A stretch of 24,443 nt of DNA from assembly GCA_049276515.1 (NCBI GenBank), contig JBASWO010000142.1, positions 1 through 24,443 of the forward strand, written 5' to 3'. The notes under the pieces were generated by a model, which made no database searches, had not been told where the DNA came from, and saw only the letters and a list, made by a program, of their open reading frames with translations. The stretch is from JAATFY01 sp049276515. GTDB lineage: Bacteria > Pseudomonadota > Alphaproteobacteria > UBA9219. Positions 1 to 7,781 of the stretch are shown one piece after another. The position numbers were made by a program, and so were the translations under genes. The stretch's first letter is position 1. Each line of letters starts with the position of its first letter.

Positions 1-784
1 GAGCTAGCGCTGCCACTTTAGGTGCTGCTGAAAAGAAAGCTGTGACCGGCGTAGGAGCCCCTTCATAAACATCAGGCGTCCACATATGGAATGGCACAGC
101 AGCAATTTTAAAAGCCACCGCAGCACAAACAAAAACTAGCCCTATCGTGACCCCAATTGGAGCTGGTGAAACCTCACGAATTGCAAAAGCCATTGAGACA
201 AAGCTTGTCGTGCCCGTATATCCGTAGAGAAGAGAAATTCCATACAGAATAAGACCTGAGGATAAAGCGCCCAGAACGAAATATTTTAGACCAGATTCAC
301 TCGATTTAAGATTATCCCGCTGATAGGCCGCCATCACATAGAGCGCAAGACTCTGCAATTCCAGCCCTACATACAAAGACATGAAATCAGAAGCAGAAAC
401 CATCATCATCATACCCAAGGTCGCAAACAAAATGAGGACTGGATATTCAGGCTGCTCTAATTTTTCTTGCTTGAGATAAGACCAGGACAACAAAATCGAT
501 AGCGACGAAGCAATCAGCAAAATTACTTTTACAAAACGGGCAAAAGGATCATCAACAAACATATTACCAAAAGCGAAAACAGGTATGTTTCCACCATGCA
601 ATAAATCGAGACGTAAAGGGGATAACATCATAAAGCCACTTACGATCATCCCCAAAATGGCAAGCATGCCTACTTGCTTTGAAACACGATTGCCACATAC
701 GGCTCCAGCAATGAGAAGTAAAAGCGCAAAAACAGCGATAATCAGCTCAGGCATAATAATCACAAAGGAATGTGCGTGATCCAT
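1..784 (-). CDS. nuoN: NADH-quinone oxidoreductase subunit N, 3' part cut by the window edge
   Basis: NuoN is one of the three antiporter-like proton-pumping subunits in the membrane arm of complex I. I translated this frame by hand because it has no stop inside the window. It begins ATG-GAT one base after the nuoM stop and gives 261 codons before running off the edge; the family is usually about 480 residues. The protein is a series of hydrophobic helices. It contains GLELQSLALYV, with the conserved membrane glutamate near residue 142. Further on it has FKIAAVPFHMWTPDVYEGAP followed by TPVTAFFSAAPKVA, which is a near-signature NuoN stretch of the proton channel. An upstream AAAGGCGG in the end of nuoM may serve as a weak ribosome site. 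It is the last canonical gene of the operon. Confidence 0.97.
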   Translation of the reverse strand, partial: MDHAHSFVIIMPELIIAVFALLLLIAGAVCGNRVSKQVGMLAILGMIVSGFMMLSPLRLDLLHGGNIPVFAFGNMFVDDPFARFVKVILLIASSLSILLSWSYLKQEKLEQPEYPVLILFATLGMMMMVSASDFMSLYVGLELQSLALYVMAAYQRDNLKSSESGLKYFVLGALSSGLILYGISLLYGYTGTTSFVSMAFAIREVSPAPIGVTIGLVFVCAAVAFKIAAVPFHMWTPDVYEGAPTPVTAFFSAAPKVAALA

Positions 785-785
785 A

Positions 786-2285
786 TTAGCCGCCTTTAAT
801 TTCTGTCTGGTAGTTGCTCAGCAATTTAGCAACCGTTGGCGCGAATAGATCACGGAAGCTTGCGGGATAAATACCAAGGACAAGCACGAGAGCAATCAGT
901 GGCACAAACATGGCATATTCACGCGCATTTAAATCAGGCATAGCTTTAACATCAGCTTTGTCGAGAACTCCATAAAACAAACGACGATAGAGCCAAAGCA
1001 TGTAGGCAGCACCTAAGACAACACCTGTAGCTGCAATAAACGCGTAATAGCTATTGGCAAGAAAAGCACCTTGAAGAGCTAGAAATTCACCTACAAAGCC
1101 GCTGGTGCCCGGCAAACCCACGGAAGCCAGCATAAAAATCATAAAGACGAGAGCATAACGCGGCATGTTAATGGCCATGCCGCCATAGCGTGAAATTTCA
1201 CGCGTATGCAAACGATCATAAACCACGCCAACGCATAAAAAGAGAGCACCTGACACAAAGGCATGTGAAATCATTACGATCATTGCCCCATCAAGCCCCT
1301 GTTGGTTCATACTAAAAATGCCCAACGTGACAAAACCCATATGCGCAACAGAAGAATAAGCAATCAGCTTTTTCATATCGGTTTGCACTAAAGCGACAAG
1401 CGATGTGTAAACAATCGCAACCAGACTAAGGATCATAACAAGGGGTGCAAAATACTCACTGGCCGTAGGCAACATTTGCATAGAAATTCGTATGAAACCG
1501 TAGCCACCCATCTTCAACAATACACCGGCAAGGATAACTGAACCTGCTGTCGGCGCTTCGACGTGTGCGTAAGGCAACCACGTATGAAATGGCCACATGG
1601 GGCATTTGACAGCGAAAGAAGCAAAGAAAGCTAGCCACAACCAAATCGCCATTTCTTTCGGAAACTTATTGCCAAGCATCGCCGTCATGTCAGTGGTTCC
1701 GACATGAATAACCATGGCAAAAATTGCAACCAGCATCAAAACGGAGCCGAGGAAAGTGTAGAGGAAGAATTTATAAGCTGCGTAGGTACGCTTTTCTCCA
1801 CCCCATACGCCGATGATAAGAAACATCGGGATTAAGACACCTTCAAAAAAGAAGTAAAACAGCACGAAATCAAGTGCAGTAAACATTCCAACCATCATGG
1901 TCTCTAAAACCAAGAGAGCAATCATGAATTCTTTTACGCGTTTTTTAACACCACCAATCGCTGAAAGAATGCATATAGGTGTCAGGAGGGTTGAAATGAG
2001 TACAAACCAAACAGAGATGCCATCTACACCCTTGATGTAGGCAATATTGAAAGAGGGAATCCAAACCAGCCTTTCCATAAGCTGAAAGCCTGTATTGGCT
2101 GGATCAAAATGTTTGAGAATACAAAGTGATAAGCCAAATGTTATGAGCGAAGTCCATAAGGCTATCTGCTGACCCGTTCTAACGGCCGCCTTGTTGCTAT
2201 CATCATTGCGTACAAACAGCATGATAAGCAGTGCGCCAATGAGCGGTAGAAACGTAACAATACTAAGAATGGGCCAGGTCGACAT
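786..2285 (-). CDS. nuoM: NADH-quinone oxidoreductase subunit M
   Basis: NuoM (499 aa) is the middle antiporter-like subunit of the complex I membrane arm and carries one proton channel. The sequence is hydrophobic throughout and of normal family length. Visible channel residues are Glu148 in FYFFFEGV, Lys228 in FAVKCPMWPFHTWLP and Lys259 in LAGVLLKMGGYG. They match E. coli Glu144, Lys234 and Lys265. Its ATG overlaps by one base the TGA of the upstream solute-binding-protein gene (TGATG), and the bases before it (CCGAAAGCACCC) show no convincing Shine-Dalgarno. Translation is therefore probably coupled to the upstream gene. In most operons of this type nuoL directly precedes nuoM; here a foreign gene separates them. 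Confidence 0.98.
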   Translation of the reverse strand: MSTWPILSIVTFLPLIGALLIMLFVRNDDSNKAAVRTGQQIALWTSLITFGLSLCILKHFDPANTGFQLMERLVWIPSFNIAYIKGVDGISVWFVLISTLLTPICILSAIGGVKKRVKEFMIALLVLETMMVGMFTALDFVLFYFFFEGVLIPMFLIIGVWGGEKRTYAAYKFFLYTFLGSVLMLVAIFAMVIHVGTTDMTAMLGNKFPKEMAIWLWLAFFASFAVKCPMWPFHTWLPYAHVEAPTAGSVILAGVLLKMGGYGFIRISMQMLPTASEYFAPLVMILSLVAIVYTSLVALVQTDMKKLIAYSSVAHMGFVTLGIFSMNQQGLDGAMIVMISHAFVSGALFLCVGVVYDRLHTREISRYGGMAINMPRYALVFMIFMLASVGLPGTSGFVGEFLALQGAFLANSYYAFIAATGVVLGAAYMLWLYRRLFYGVLDKADVKAMPDLNAREYAMFVPLIALVLVLGIYPASFRDLFAPTVAKLLSNYQTEIKGG

Positions 2286-3178
2286 CAGGGTGCTTTCGGT
2301 TTTTCAGAAATAGCGTAAGGCGGCGCGACACGCAGGAAAGCTCCTGGTTCCGGCTCATACTTATCAAGAATGCGATCTATCACACCATCAAAGATCAATT
2401 CATGGGTCGCCGTATTGATCATCTGCTGTAAGCGAAATTCCCCAGGAGCAAAACTTAAGTTGGTGGGAATAATGCGAACCGGAGCACCTTCAAGCTTACG
2501 TATTTTTCCAGGATTGCTCTTGCTAAACGCAACAATTGTGGCGTGATCTGCAAAAGTGACATCAGCTTTATTATTGACGACTTCCATTAAGGTATCTGCG
2601 GCAGGCGCTAGACCAGGCAAATCATCGGCTGTCGCCTTAGGAAAACGCTTAATACGAATAAGTGCGTTAGTGCCGCCATCTTGTCCGGCAATTTTTACCT
2701 CAGGCACATTCATAGCTTCATAGTTGTTGTCAAAGCGATGATCGTCAGCTCGGACGGCCGCATAAAACGGAAAATAATAAATTGGCGTTGAATAATCAGC
2801 TTGCTTGCCGCGCAAGGCATTGGGCCAGCCTCCTGAACATTCAACGTCATACTTTCCACTTTTTAAATCTTCTAGATAAGTGCCAAGATTAATCTCTTCT
2901 TGCCAAACGACGTTGAGCTTGAGCGCTTCACCTAAAGCATTCACATAATCCACGATAGCCCCAGACATAGCGCCTGTATTGGGATCACGCATCACAAGTG
3001 CAGGCGATATATAATAGCCGCAGCGAATTGTGTTGGTACGCATAATACGCTCAAAAGCCGTTTCAGCCTTGGTCACATCATTTTGAATTTCATGGACAGT
3101 CTTCTTAGGGTTCACAAATGTTAAGGCCAAAGCAACAAGTGCGATAACTAAAGCTATATGTCCGGTATGTTTTTTCAT
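2285..3178 (-). CDS. Periplasmic solute-binding protein homologue (SBP_bac_3 type) embedded in the nuo operon
   Basis: The product is 297 aa from the preferred ATG at 3178; a TTG six codons upstream would give 303. It has an N-terminal hydrophobic helix (about residues 8-22) with no lipobox and no clear cleavage site, so it is probably anchored in the membrane with the rest in the periplasm. Residues 50-275 look like the amino-acid-binding SBP_bac_3 fold: IRCGYYISPA strand, LKSGKYDVECSGG, LRGKQADYSTPIYYF and ADVTFADHA. Arg123 and Asp211 align with the Arg and Asp that in HisJ-type proteins hold the ligand carboxylate and amino groups. Cys53 and Cys114 could form a disulfide. The start overlaps the nuoL stop (ATGA) and the stop overlaps the nuoM start (TGATG). 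No ABC permease or ATPase gene is nearby, so a transport role is unsupported. The function is unknown; an accessory or sensing role for complex I is inference. Confidence 0.9.
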   Translation of the reverse strand: MKKHTGHIALVIALVALALTFVNPKKTVHEIQNDVTKAETAFERIMRTNTIRCGYYISPALVMRDPNTGAMSGAIVDYVNALGEALKLNVVWQEEINLGTYLEDLKSGKYDVECSGGWPNALRGKQADYSTPIYYFPFYAAVRADDHRFDNNYEAMNVPEVKIAGQDGGTNALIRIKRFPKATADDLPGLAPAADTLMEVVNNKADVTFADHATIVAFSKSNPGKIRKLEGAPVRIIPTNLSFAPGEFRLQQMINTATHELIFDGVIDRILDKYEPEPGAFLRVAPPYAISEKPKAP

Positions 3179-5130
3179 GATTTCACCCAGAACCAAGTTA
3201 CAAAGGCTGCAACGCCAATGACCATGGCAAAGGCGTAGTGATAAACATATCCCGTCTCAAGAGCACTAATACGGCGAGCAATACGCACGGCAGAGGCCGC
3301 AAAACCATCAGGACCAAAGCGATCAATAAAGCCGTCGTCACCGCCATGCCAGAATATCTCTCCAAGACGACGTGACGTACGAACAAAGACGCGATCATAA
3401 AGCTCGTCAAAATAGTACTTATTAAAGACCAGGCGATAGAGAGGGCCTAAACTACGCACCATCTTGCTAGGAAGCTCTGGCTTCCACCAATAAAAGACGT
3501 AAGCCAAAACAATACCCGGTATCGCAGCACCAACCAACGGCAGCCACTTCTGCCATTCTGGTATGTGATGTGCGGCTTCAATTGAATCATGCCCCTGCAA
3601 GACGAGAATAGCTTTACCCCAGAAAGCCTCCCTGCCCTCGCCACCGAACCAATCAAAGGCATACCAACCTGCAAAGATCGCACCAATGGCCAAAGGCACA
3701 AGTGGGCCCAACATAATCCATGGAGATTCATGCGCATGTTCTAAAGCATGATGGTCAGCACGTGATCTACCGTGGAACGTCAAGATGATGAGGCGCCAAG
3801 AATAAAAGGCGGTCATAAATGCAGCTAAGACTCCAAGAGTGTAAGCCATAGTGCCAAACCATGTGTGACTGCCGATAGCAGATTCTAAAATCAAATCCTT
3901 GGAATAAAACCCGGCGAAGCCAAAGACATGCTGCAAGCCAATACCAGCAAGTGCCAAGGAGCCAATCCACATAAAGGCGTACGTAAAAGGAATAATCTTC
4001 CAAATGCCGCCCATCTTACGCATATCCTGTTCACCTGAAAGCGCATGAATAACTGAGCCAGCACCCAAGAACAAAAGCGCTTTAAAGAAAGCATGTGTCA
4101 TTAAATGGAAGATCGCTGCCGAATATGCCGACACACCAAGCGCAAAAAACATATAGCCAAGCTGGCTCATAGTTGAATAAGCGATCACACGCTTAATATC
4201 GAATTGGGTTAACCCAATGCTAGCAGCAATGATCGCTGTGAAAGCTCCAACGCAAGCCACAACCATGAGAGCGTCAGGAGCATATTCAAAAATCGGCGAT
4301 AAACGTGCCACCATGAAGACGCCTGCTGTCACCATGGTTGCTGCGTGAATAAGAGCAGAAACCGGAGTTGGGCCCTCCATCGCATCGGGCAACCATGTAT
4401 GCAGACCTAGCTGGGCTGATTTGCCCATCGCACCAACAAATAGCAACAAACAAACCGTTGTTAAGGCAGGCACAGCATGACCCATAAAGATCATCTCAAC
4501 CGTTGCCAATTGCGGCGCCTTAGCAAACATAGAAGCAAAATCAACTGATCCAAACAGCAGGAAACAACCGAATATGCCAAGCACAAAACCAAAATCACCA
4601 ACACGATTTACCAGGAAGGCTTTGATAGCAGCATTGTTGGCACTGGTTTTTTCAAACCAAAAATTAATGAGCAGATAAGAGGCAAGGCCAACACCTTCCC
4701 AACCAAAGAACATCTGCACCAAATTATTCGACGTCACCAACATAAGCATGAAGAAAGTAAACAGGCTCAAATAGGACATAAAGCGTGGAATGCTTTTATC
4801 GTGGCTCATATAGCCAACTGAATAAACATGCACCATGGACGACACACCATTCACAACGACCAACATAATGGCCGTAAGTGTGTCTATATGCAGGGCCCAA
4901 TCGACCTTAAAGCTACCGCTGTCGATCCAATGAAGGAGTGTGCGATCAATAACCTGATGATGAAGCGCTACATTATTAAAAATCTGAATTGAATAACCAG
5001 CCGCAACCAACATGCAGGCACAGGTCACAAATTGTGATGCGCGGTCACCGATCAGTCGACCAAAAAGGCCGGCAATAAACGCGCCAAGTAACGGCAAGAA
5101 GACAGCAATAATTTCGGGTGAGAAGATCAT
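3175..5130 (-). CDS. nuoL: NADH-quinone oxidoreductase subunit L
   Basis: NuoL (651 aa) is the distal antiporter-like proton-pumping subunit of complex I, carrying the long lateral helix that runs along the membrane arm. The protein is polytopic. Its GWEGVGLASYLLINFWFE segment contains Glu145, matching E. coli Glu144, and LHTWLPDAMEGPTPVSALIH is a typical NuoL signature. The C-terminal part (from about residue 560) has YYFDELYDRVFV and an amphipathic stretch before a last hydrophobic helix, as expected for the lateral-helix region. The ribosome site AAGGG lies inside the last codons of nuoK, and only one base separates the nuoK stop from this ATG. The stop overlaps the start of the next gene as ATGA, which here is the solute-binding-protein homologue rather than nuoM. 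Confidence 0.98.
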   Translation of the reverse strand: MIFSPEIIAVFLPLLGAFIAGLFGRLIGDRASQFVTCACMLVAAGYSIQIFNNVALHHQVIDRTLLHWIDSGSFKVDWALHIDTLTAIMLVVVNGVSSMVHVYSVGYMSHDKSIPRFMSYLSLFTFFMLMLVTSNNLVQMFFGWEGVGLASYLLINFWFEKTSANNAAIKAFLVNRVGDFGFVLGIFGCFLLFGSVDFASMFAKAPQLATVEMIFMGHAVPALTTVCLLLFVGAMGKSAQLGLHTWLPDAMEGPTPVSALIHAATMVTAGVFMVARLSPIFEYAPDALMVVACVGAFTAIIAASIGLTQFDIKRVIAYSTMSQLGYMFFALGVSAYSAAIFHLMTHAFFKALLFLGAGSVIHALSGEQDMRKMGGIWKIIPFTYAFMWIGSLALAGIGLQHVFGFAGFYSKDLILESAIGSHTWFGTMAYTLGVLAAFMTAFYSWRLIILTFHGRSRADHHALEHAHESPWIMLGPLVPLAIGAIFAGWYAFDWFGGEGREAFWGKAILVLQGHDSIEAAHHIPEWQKWLPLVGAAIPGIVLAYVFYWWKPELPSKMVRSLGPLYRLVFNKYYFDELYDRVFVRTSRRLGEIFWHGGDDGFIDRFGPDGFAASAVRIARRISALETGYVYHYAFAMVIGVAAFVTWFWVKS

Positions 5131-5131
5131 G

Positions 5132-5440
5132 CTAACCCTTCATCAAATTAATATCTTCAACCGCAATATTACCGCGGTTGCGGAAGTAGACGACAAGGAT
5201 GGCAAGACCAATCGCAGCTTCTGCCGCTGCAACTGTCAGTACAATCATTGTAAAGACCTGGCCCACAAGATTGGCCTGGTAGACAGAAAACGCGACAAAA
5301 TTAATATTGACCGCAAGCAACATCAATTCAATCGACATTAAAATAACAATGACGTTGCGGCGATTAACAAAAATGCCCAGCACGCCAATCGTAAAGAGAA
5401 TGGCTGCCACGGTCAGAAAATGGTTTAGGCCTATAGTCAT
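5132..5440 (-). CDS. nuoK: NADH-quinone oxidoreductase subunit K
   Basis: NuoK (102 aa) is the small three-helix membrane subunit of complex I, homologous to mitochondrial ND4L, and part of the E-channel that links quinone chemistry to the pumping subunits. The length is typical. Glu38 in LMSIELMLLAVN and Glu74 in VAAAEAAIGLAI correspond to the essential membrane glutamates 36 and 72 of E. coli. The ATG overlaps the nuoJ stop as ATGA, so translation of the two is probably coupled, and the gene ends one base before nuoL. Confidence 0.98.
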   Translation of the reverse strand: MTIGLNHFLTVAAILFTIGVLGIFVNRRNVIVILMSIELMLLAVNINFVAFSVYQANLVGQVFTMIVLTVAAAEAAIGLAILVVYFRNRGNIAVEDINLMKG

Positions 5441-6045
5441 ATAACGCCCTTCCCGCTTTCAACTTTAACGACTTCAATAACATCGCTGATTTTACGATCC
5501 ATTTGTTGGGTCACGCGCTGGCGCTTAGCATCTTTACGATCACGCAACGTCAAAACAATCGCACCAATCATTGCGACTAAAAGGATCAAGCCAGATACTT
5601 GAAAGGGAAAAAAGTAATCTGTGTATAGAACTTGGCCAATAGCCCGACTGTTATCTACATCGATTGGCGTTTGCGGTACCATTTGCACAAGGCCTTTTGG
5701 ATTAAATATCCAAGCACTACTCGCCATGACTAATTGCACCAGTAGGATGAGACCAACTGTAGCCCCTATTGGCAAATAGCGAGTAAAGCCCTGCCGTAGC
5801 TCCCGGAAATTGATATCAAGCATCATCACAACAAAGAGGAAGAGAACAGCAACAGCGCCCACATACACAATGACAAGGATAAAGGCGATAAACTCAGCCC
5901 CCATGAGCACGAACAAACCAGCCGCATTGAAGAAACAAAGGATTAAAAAAAGAACGGCATGGACAGGGTTGCGCGAAGCAATAACCATCACAGCCGAGGT
6001 GAGCAACACAGCAGAAAACATATAAAAGATGATGTCTTGAACCAT
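5437..6045 (-). CDS. nuoJ: NADH-quinone oxidoreductase subunit J
   Basis: NuoJ (202 aa) is the five-helix membrane subunit equivalent to mitochondrial ND6. Its third helix contains the pi-bulge thought to switch during coupling. The corresponding segment is clear here as FILVIVYVGAVAVLFLFVVM (about residues 54-73), preceded by NPVHAVLFLILCFFNAAG. A hydrophilic C-terminal tail rich in Lys and Arg follows the last helix and should face the cytoplasm. The gene begins three bases after the nuoI stop and its own TGA overlaps the nuoK ATG. Nothing unusual is seen. Confidence 0.97.
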   Translation of the reverse strand: MVQDIIFYMFSAVLLTSAVMVIASRNPVHAVLFLILCFFNAAGLFVLMGAEFIAFILVIVYVGAVAVLFLFVVMMLDINFRELRQGFTRYLPIGATVGLILLVQLVMASSAWIFNPKGLVQMVPQTPIDVDNSRAIGQVLYTDYFFPFQVSGLILLVAMIGAIVLTLRDRKDAKRQRVTQQMDRKISDVIEVVKVESGKGVI

Positions 6046-6048
6046 GGT

Positions 6049-6528
6049 CTACTTGTACCTCGCATCTGCAGCTAGGTTCGCAGCAATTTCTGCTTCCCAA
6101 CGATCACCGTTGGCCAGCAATCGTTCTTTATTATAAAGCAACTCTTCATGCGTCTCTGTTGAGTACTCGAAGTTAGGCCCCTCAACGATCGCATCAACAG
6201 GACATGCTTCTTGGCATAGGCCGCAATAAATGCATTTCGTCATATCAATATCGTAGCGTGTTGTACGGCGACTACCGTCATCGCGAGGCTCAGATTCAAT
6301 TGTAATGGCCTGTGCTGGACATATAGCCTCACACAATTTGCACGCAATACAACGCTCTTCACCATTGGGATAACGGCGCAAGGCATGCTCACCACGGAAC
6401 CGCGGACTAAGCGGGCCTTTTTCATAAGGATAGTTCAGCGTTACCTTACGCTTAAACATATAGAAAAAAGTCAGCGCGAAGCCGCGCACAATTTCATAGA
6501 GGAAGAGGTTTTTAAATCGCTTGATCAT
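6049..6528 (-). CDS. nuoI: NADH-quinone oxidoreductase subunit I, two [4Fe-4S] ferredoxin-like
   Basis: NuoI (159 aa) carries clusters N6a and N6b, which pass electrons from the peripheral arm towards N2 and quinone. It is equivalent to mitochondrial TYKY. Two complete 4Fe-4S motifs are visible: Cys60, 63, 66 with Cys70 (CIACKLCEAICP) and Cys99, 102, 105 with Cys109 (CIYCGLCQEACP). An N-terminal amphipathic segment (about residues 1-30) fits the helix that lies on the membrane. The C-terminus, including STETHEELLYNKERLL, is the alphaproteobacterial and mitochondrial type. Only two bases separate this ATG from the stop of the unusual 76-aa gene upstream, and AAGG just before that stop may act as a ribosome site. 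Confidence 0.98.
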   Translation of the reverse strand: MIKRFKNLFLYEIVRGFALTFFYMFKRKVTLNYPYEKGPLSPRFRGEHALRRYPNGEERCIACKLCEAICPAQAITIESEPRDDGSRRTTRYDIDMTKCIYCGLCQEACPVDAIVEGPNFEYSTETHEELLYNKERLLANGDRWEAEIAANLAADARYK

Positions 6529-6530
6529 GT

Positions 6531-6761
6531 TTAAGCCTTATCCAACCCTTCGACAGGGCACCATCTTGAGCCGCCCGCCCCATGTTCACTGGTTGGTCGC
6601 TGACACAATGTGCATGACCGCGAAAGAACACCCGCATGAGATGTCGCTAGATCATTAGCCACGCGCGCAAAACCAATATCATCAAAACGAGCTGATGTTT
6701 GTACAAAGCTGCTTACCATTGGCCGCCCATTAACAATAAAATCTCTATGACTGTTACCCAT
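6531..6761 (-). CDS. Small Cys/His-containing protein of unknown function inside the nuo operon
   Basis: This 76-aa frame lies between nuoH and nuoI, where relatives normally have no gene. It is probably real. A strong Shine-Dalgarno, GGAGGGG, immediately follows the nuoH stop and sits correctly before the ATG, and the stop is two bases from the nuoI ATG. The protein is soluble, with no membrane helix or signal peptide. Its first half has a mixed pattern (FIVNGRPMVSSFVQTSARFD). The C-terminal third has Cys50, Cys53, His60 and Cys68, spaced C-x2-C-x6-H-x7-C, which could bind zinc. I do not recognise the family. The spacing does not match the zinc motif I know for the NDUFS6-type complex I subunit. 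A complex I accessory or assembly role is guessed from position only. Confidence 0.7.
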   Translation of the reverse strand: MGNSHRDFIVNGRPMVSSFVQTSARFDDIGFARVANDLATSHAGVLSRSCTLCQRPTSEHGAGGSRWCPVEGLDKA

Positions 6762-6770
6762 ATCCCCTCC

Positions 6771-7781
6771 TCACAAATGTGGGAGTTTATCAAAAGCCAC
6801 GAGATAACCCGCGACTAAGACAACCCAAAGAAGAGAGAAAGGCAAAAACCATTTCCAACCAATGCGCATCAGCTGGTCATAACGGTAACGCGGCAAGGTG
6901 GCGCGTGCCCACAGAAAAATAAACAGGCAGAAGCAAATTTTTGCTGCAAACCATATAAACCCAGGAATGAAATCCAGACTGTGATGAATGGGAAGCCAAC
7001 CACCCAAAAACAAAATGGATGTCATGGCGCTGAGTAAAATCATATTGGCATATTCGCCCAGGAAAAAGAGGGCAAAAGCCATAGAAGAATATTCGGTATT
7101 AAACCCACCTACGAGTTCGGATTCCCCTTCGGGCAAATCAAAAGGGTGACGGTTAGTTTCAGCCAGTGCTGAGATAAAAAAGACAATAAACATCGGGAAT
7201 AGAATGGTGAAAACAAACCAGCCGTCTTTTTGGGCTTCAACAATTTTTGTAAGATTAAGTGAGCCTACGCATAAGAGGACAGTAATGATAACGAGGCCAA
7301 TCGAGACTTCGTAAGAGACCATTTGTGCCGCGGAACGCAAGGCACCCAGGAATGAATATTTTGAGTTGGAAGCCCAGCCAGCGATGATAATCCCGTAAAC
7401 GCCTAGCGATGAAATGGCAAATAAATAAAGAATGCCAACATTGATATCGGACAAGACAATGCCAGGCTGAAACGGAATAACCGCCCATGCTGACAGTGCC
7501 AAAAAGAAAGTTAGCATTGGTGCGCCCAGGAAAAGCACAACATTGGCACCGGTCGGAATAATCGTTTCTTTGCCCAGCAATTTAATGCCGTCGGCAATAG
7601 GTTGCAGTAGCCCAAGTGGGCCGACAACATTCGGGCCACGACGCATCTGCATAGCGGCCATCACTTTACGTTCAGCATAAGTGAGATAGGCAACAGCCCC
7701 CAGCAAGGGCGCAATGATCAAAACAATCTTGATCACGATCCACAAGGCTGGCCATGCATATGTTACCCAAAATTCGTTCAT
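6771..7781 (-). CDS. nuoH: NADH-quinone oxidoreductase subunit H
   Basis: NuoH (336 aa) is the membrane subunit equivalent to ND1. It anchors the peripheral arm and forms much of the quinone chamber. I chose the ATG at 7781 (MNEFWVTYAWPALW) because it overlaps the nuoG stop as ATGA and follows GGAGGCGGCAGA; an in-frame start further upstream would add 15 residues with no family support. Hallmarks are AERKVMAAMQMRRGPNVVGP in the first cytoplasmic loop and the acidic loop AETNRHPFDLPEGESELVGG, both lining the quinone site. The length and helix pattern are normal. It is followed by the strong ribosome site of the small Cys/His gene. Confidence 0.98.
   Translation of the reverse strand: MNEFWVTYAWPALWIVIKIVLIIAPLLGAVAYLTYAERKVMAAMQMRRGPNVVGPLGLLQPIADGIKLLGKETIIPTGANVVLFLGAPMLTFFLALSAWAVIPFQPGIVLSDINVGILYLFAISSLGVYGIIIAGWASNSKYSFLGALRSAAQMVSYEVSIGLVIITVLLCVGSLNLTKIVEAQKDGWFVFTILFPMFIVFFISALAETNRHPFDLPEGESELVGGFNTEYSSMAFALFFLGEYANMILLSAMTSILFLGGWLPIHHSLDFIPGFIWFAAKICFCLFIFLWARATLPRYRYDQLMRIGWKWFLPFSLLWVVLVAGYLVAFDKLPHL

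Noticed and set aside
585..779. Plus-strand open frame of 64 codons at the left end
   Set aside because: It is antisense to the N-terminal part of nuoN, whose protein motifs are clear.
3179..3196. TTG start adding six residues to the solute-binding-protein homologue
   Set aside because: The ATG at 3178 overlaps the nuoL stop as ATGA, the common coupling arrangement in this operon, and gives a normal MKK signal-like N-terminus.
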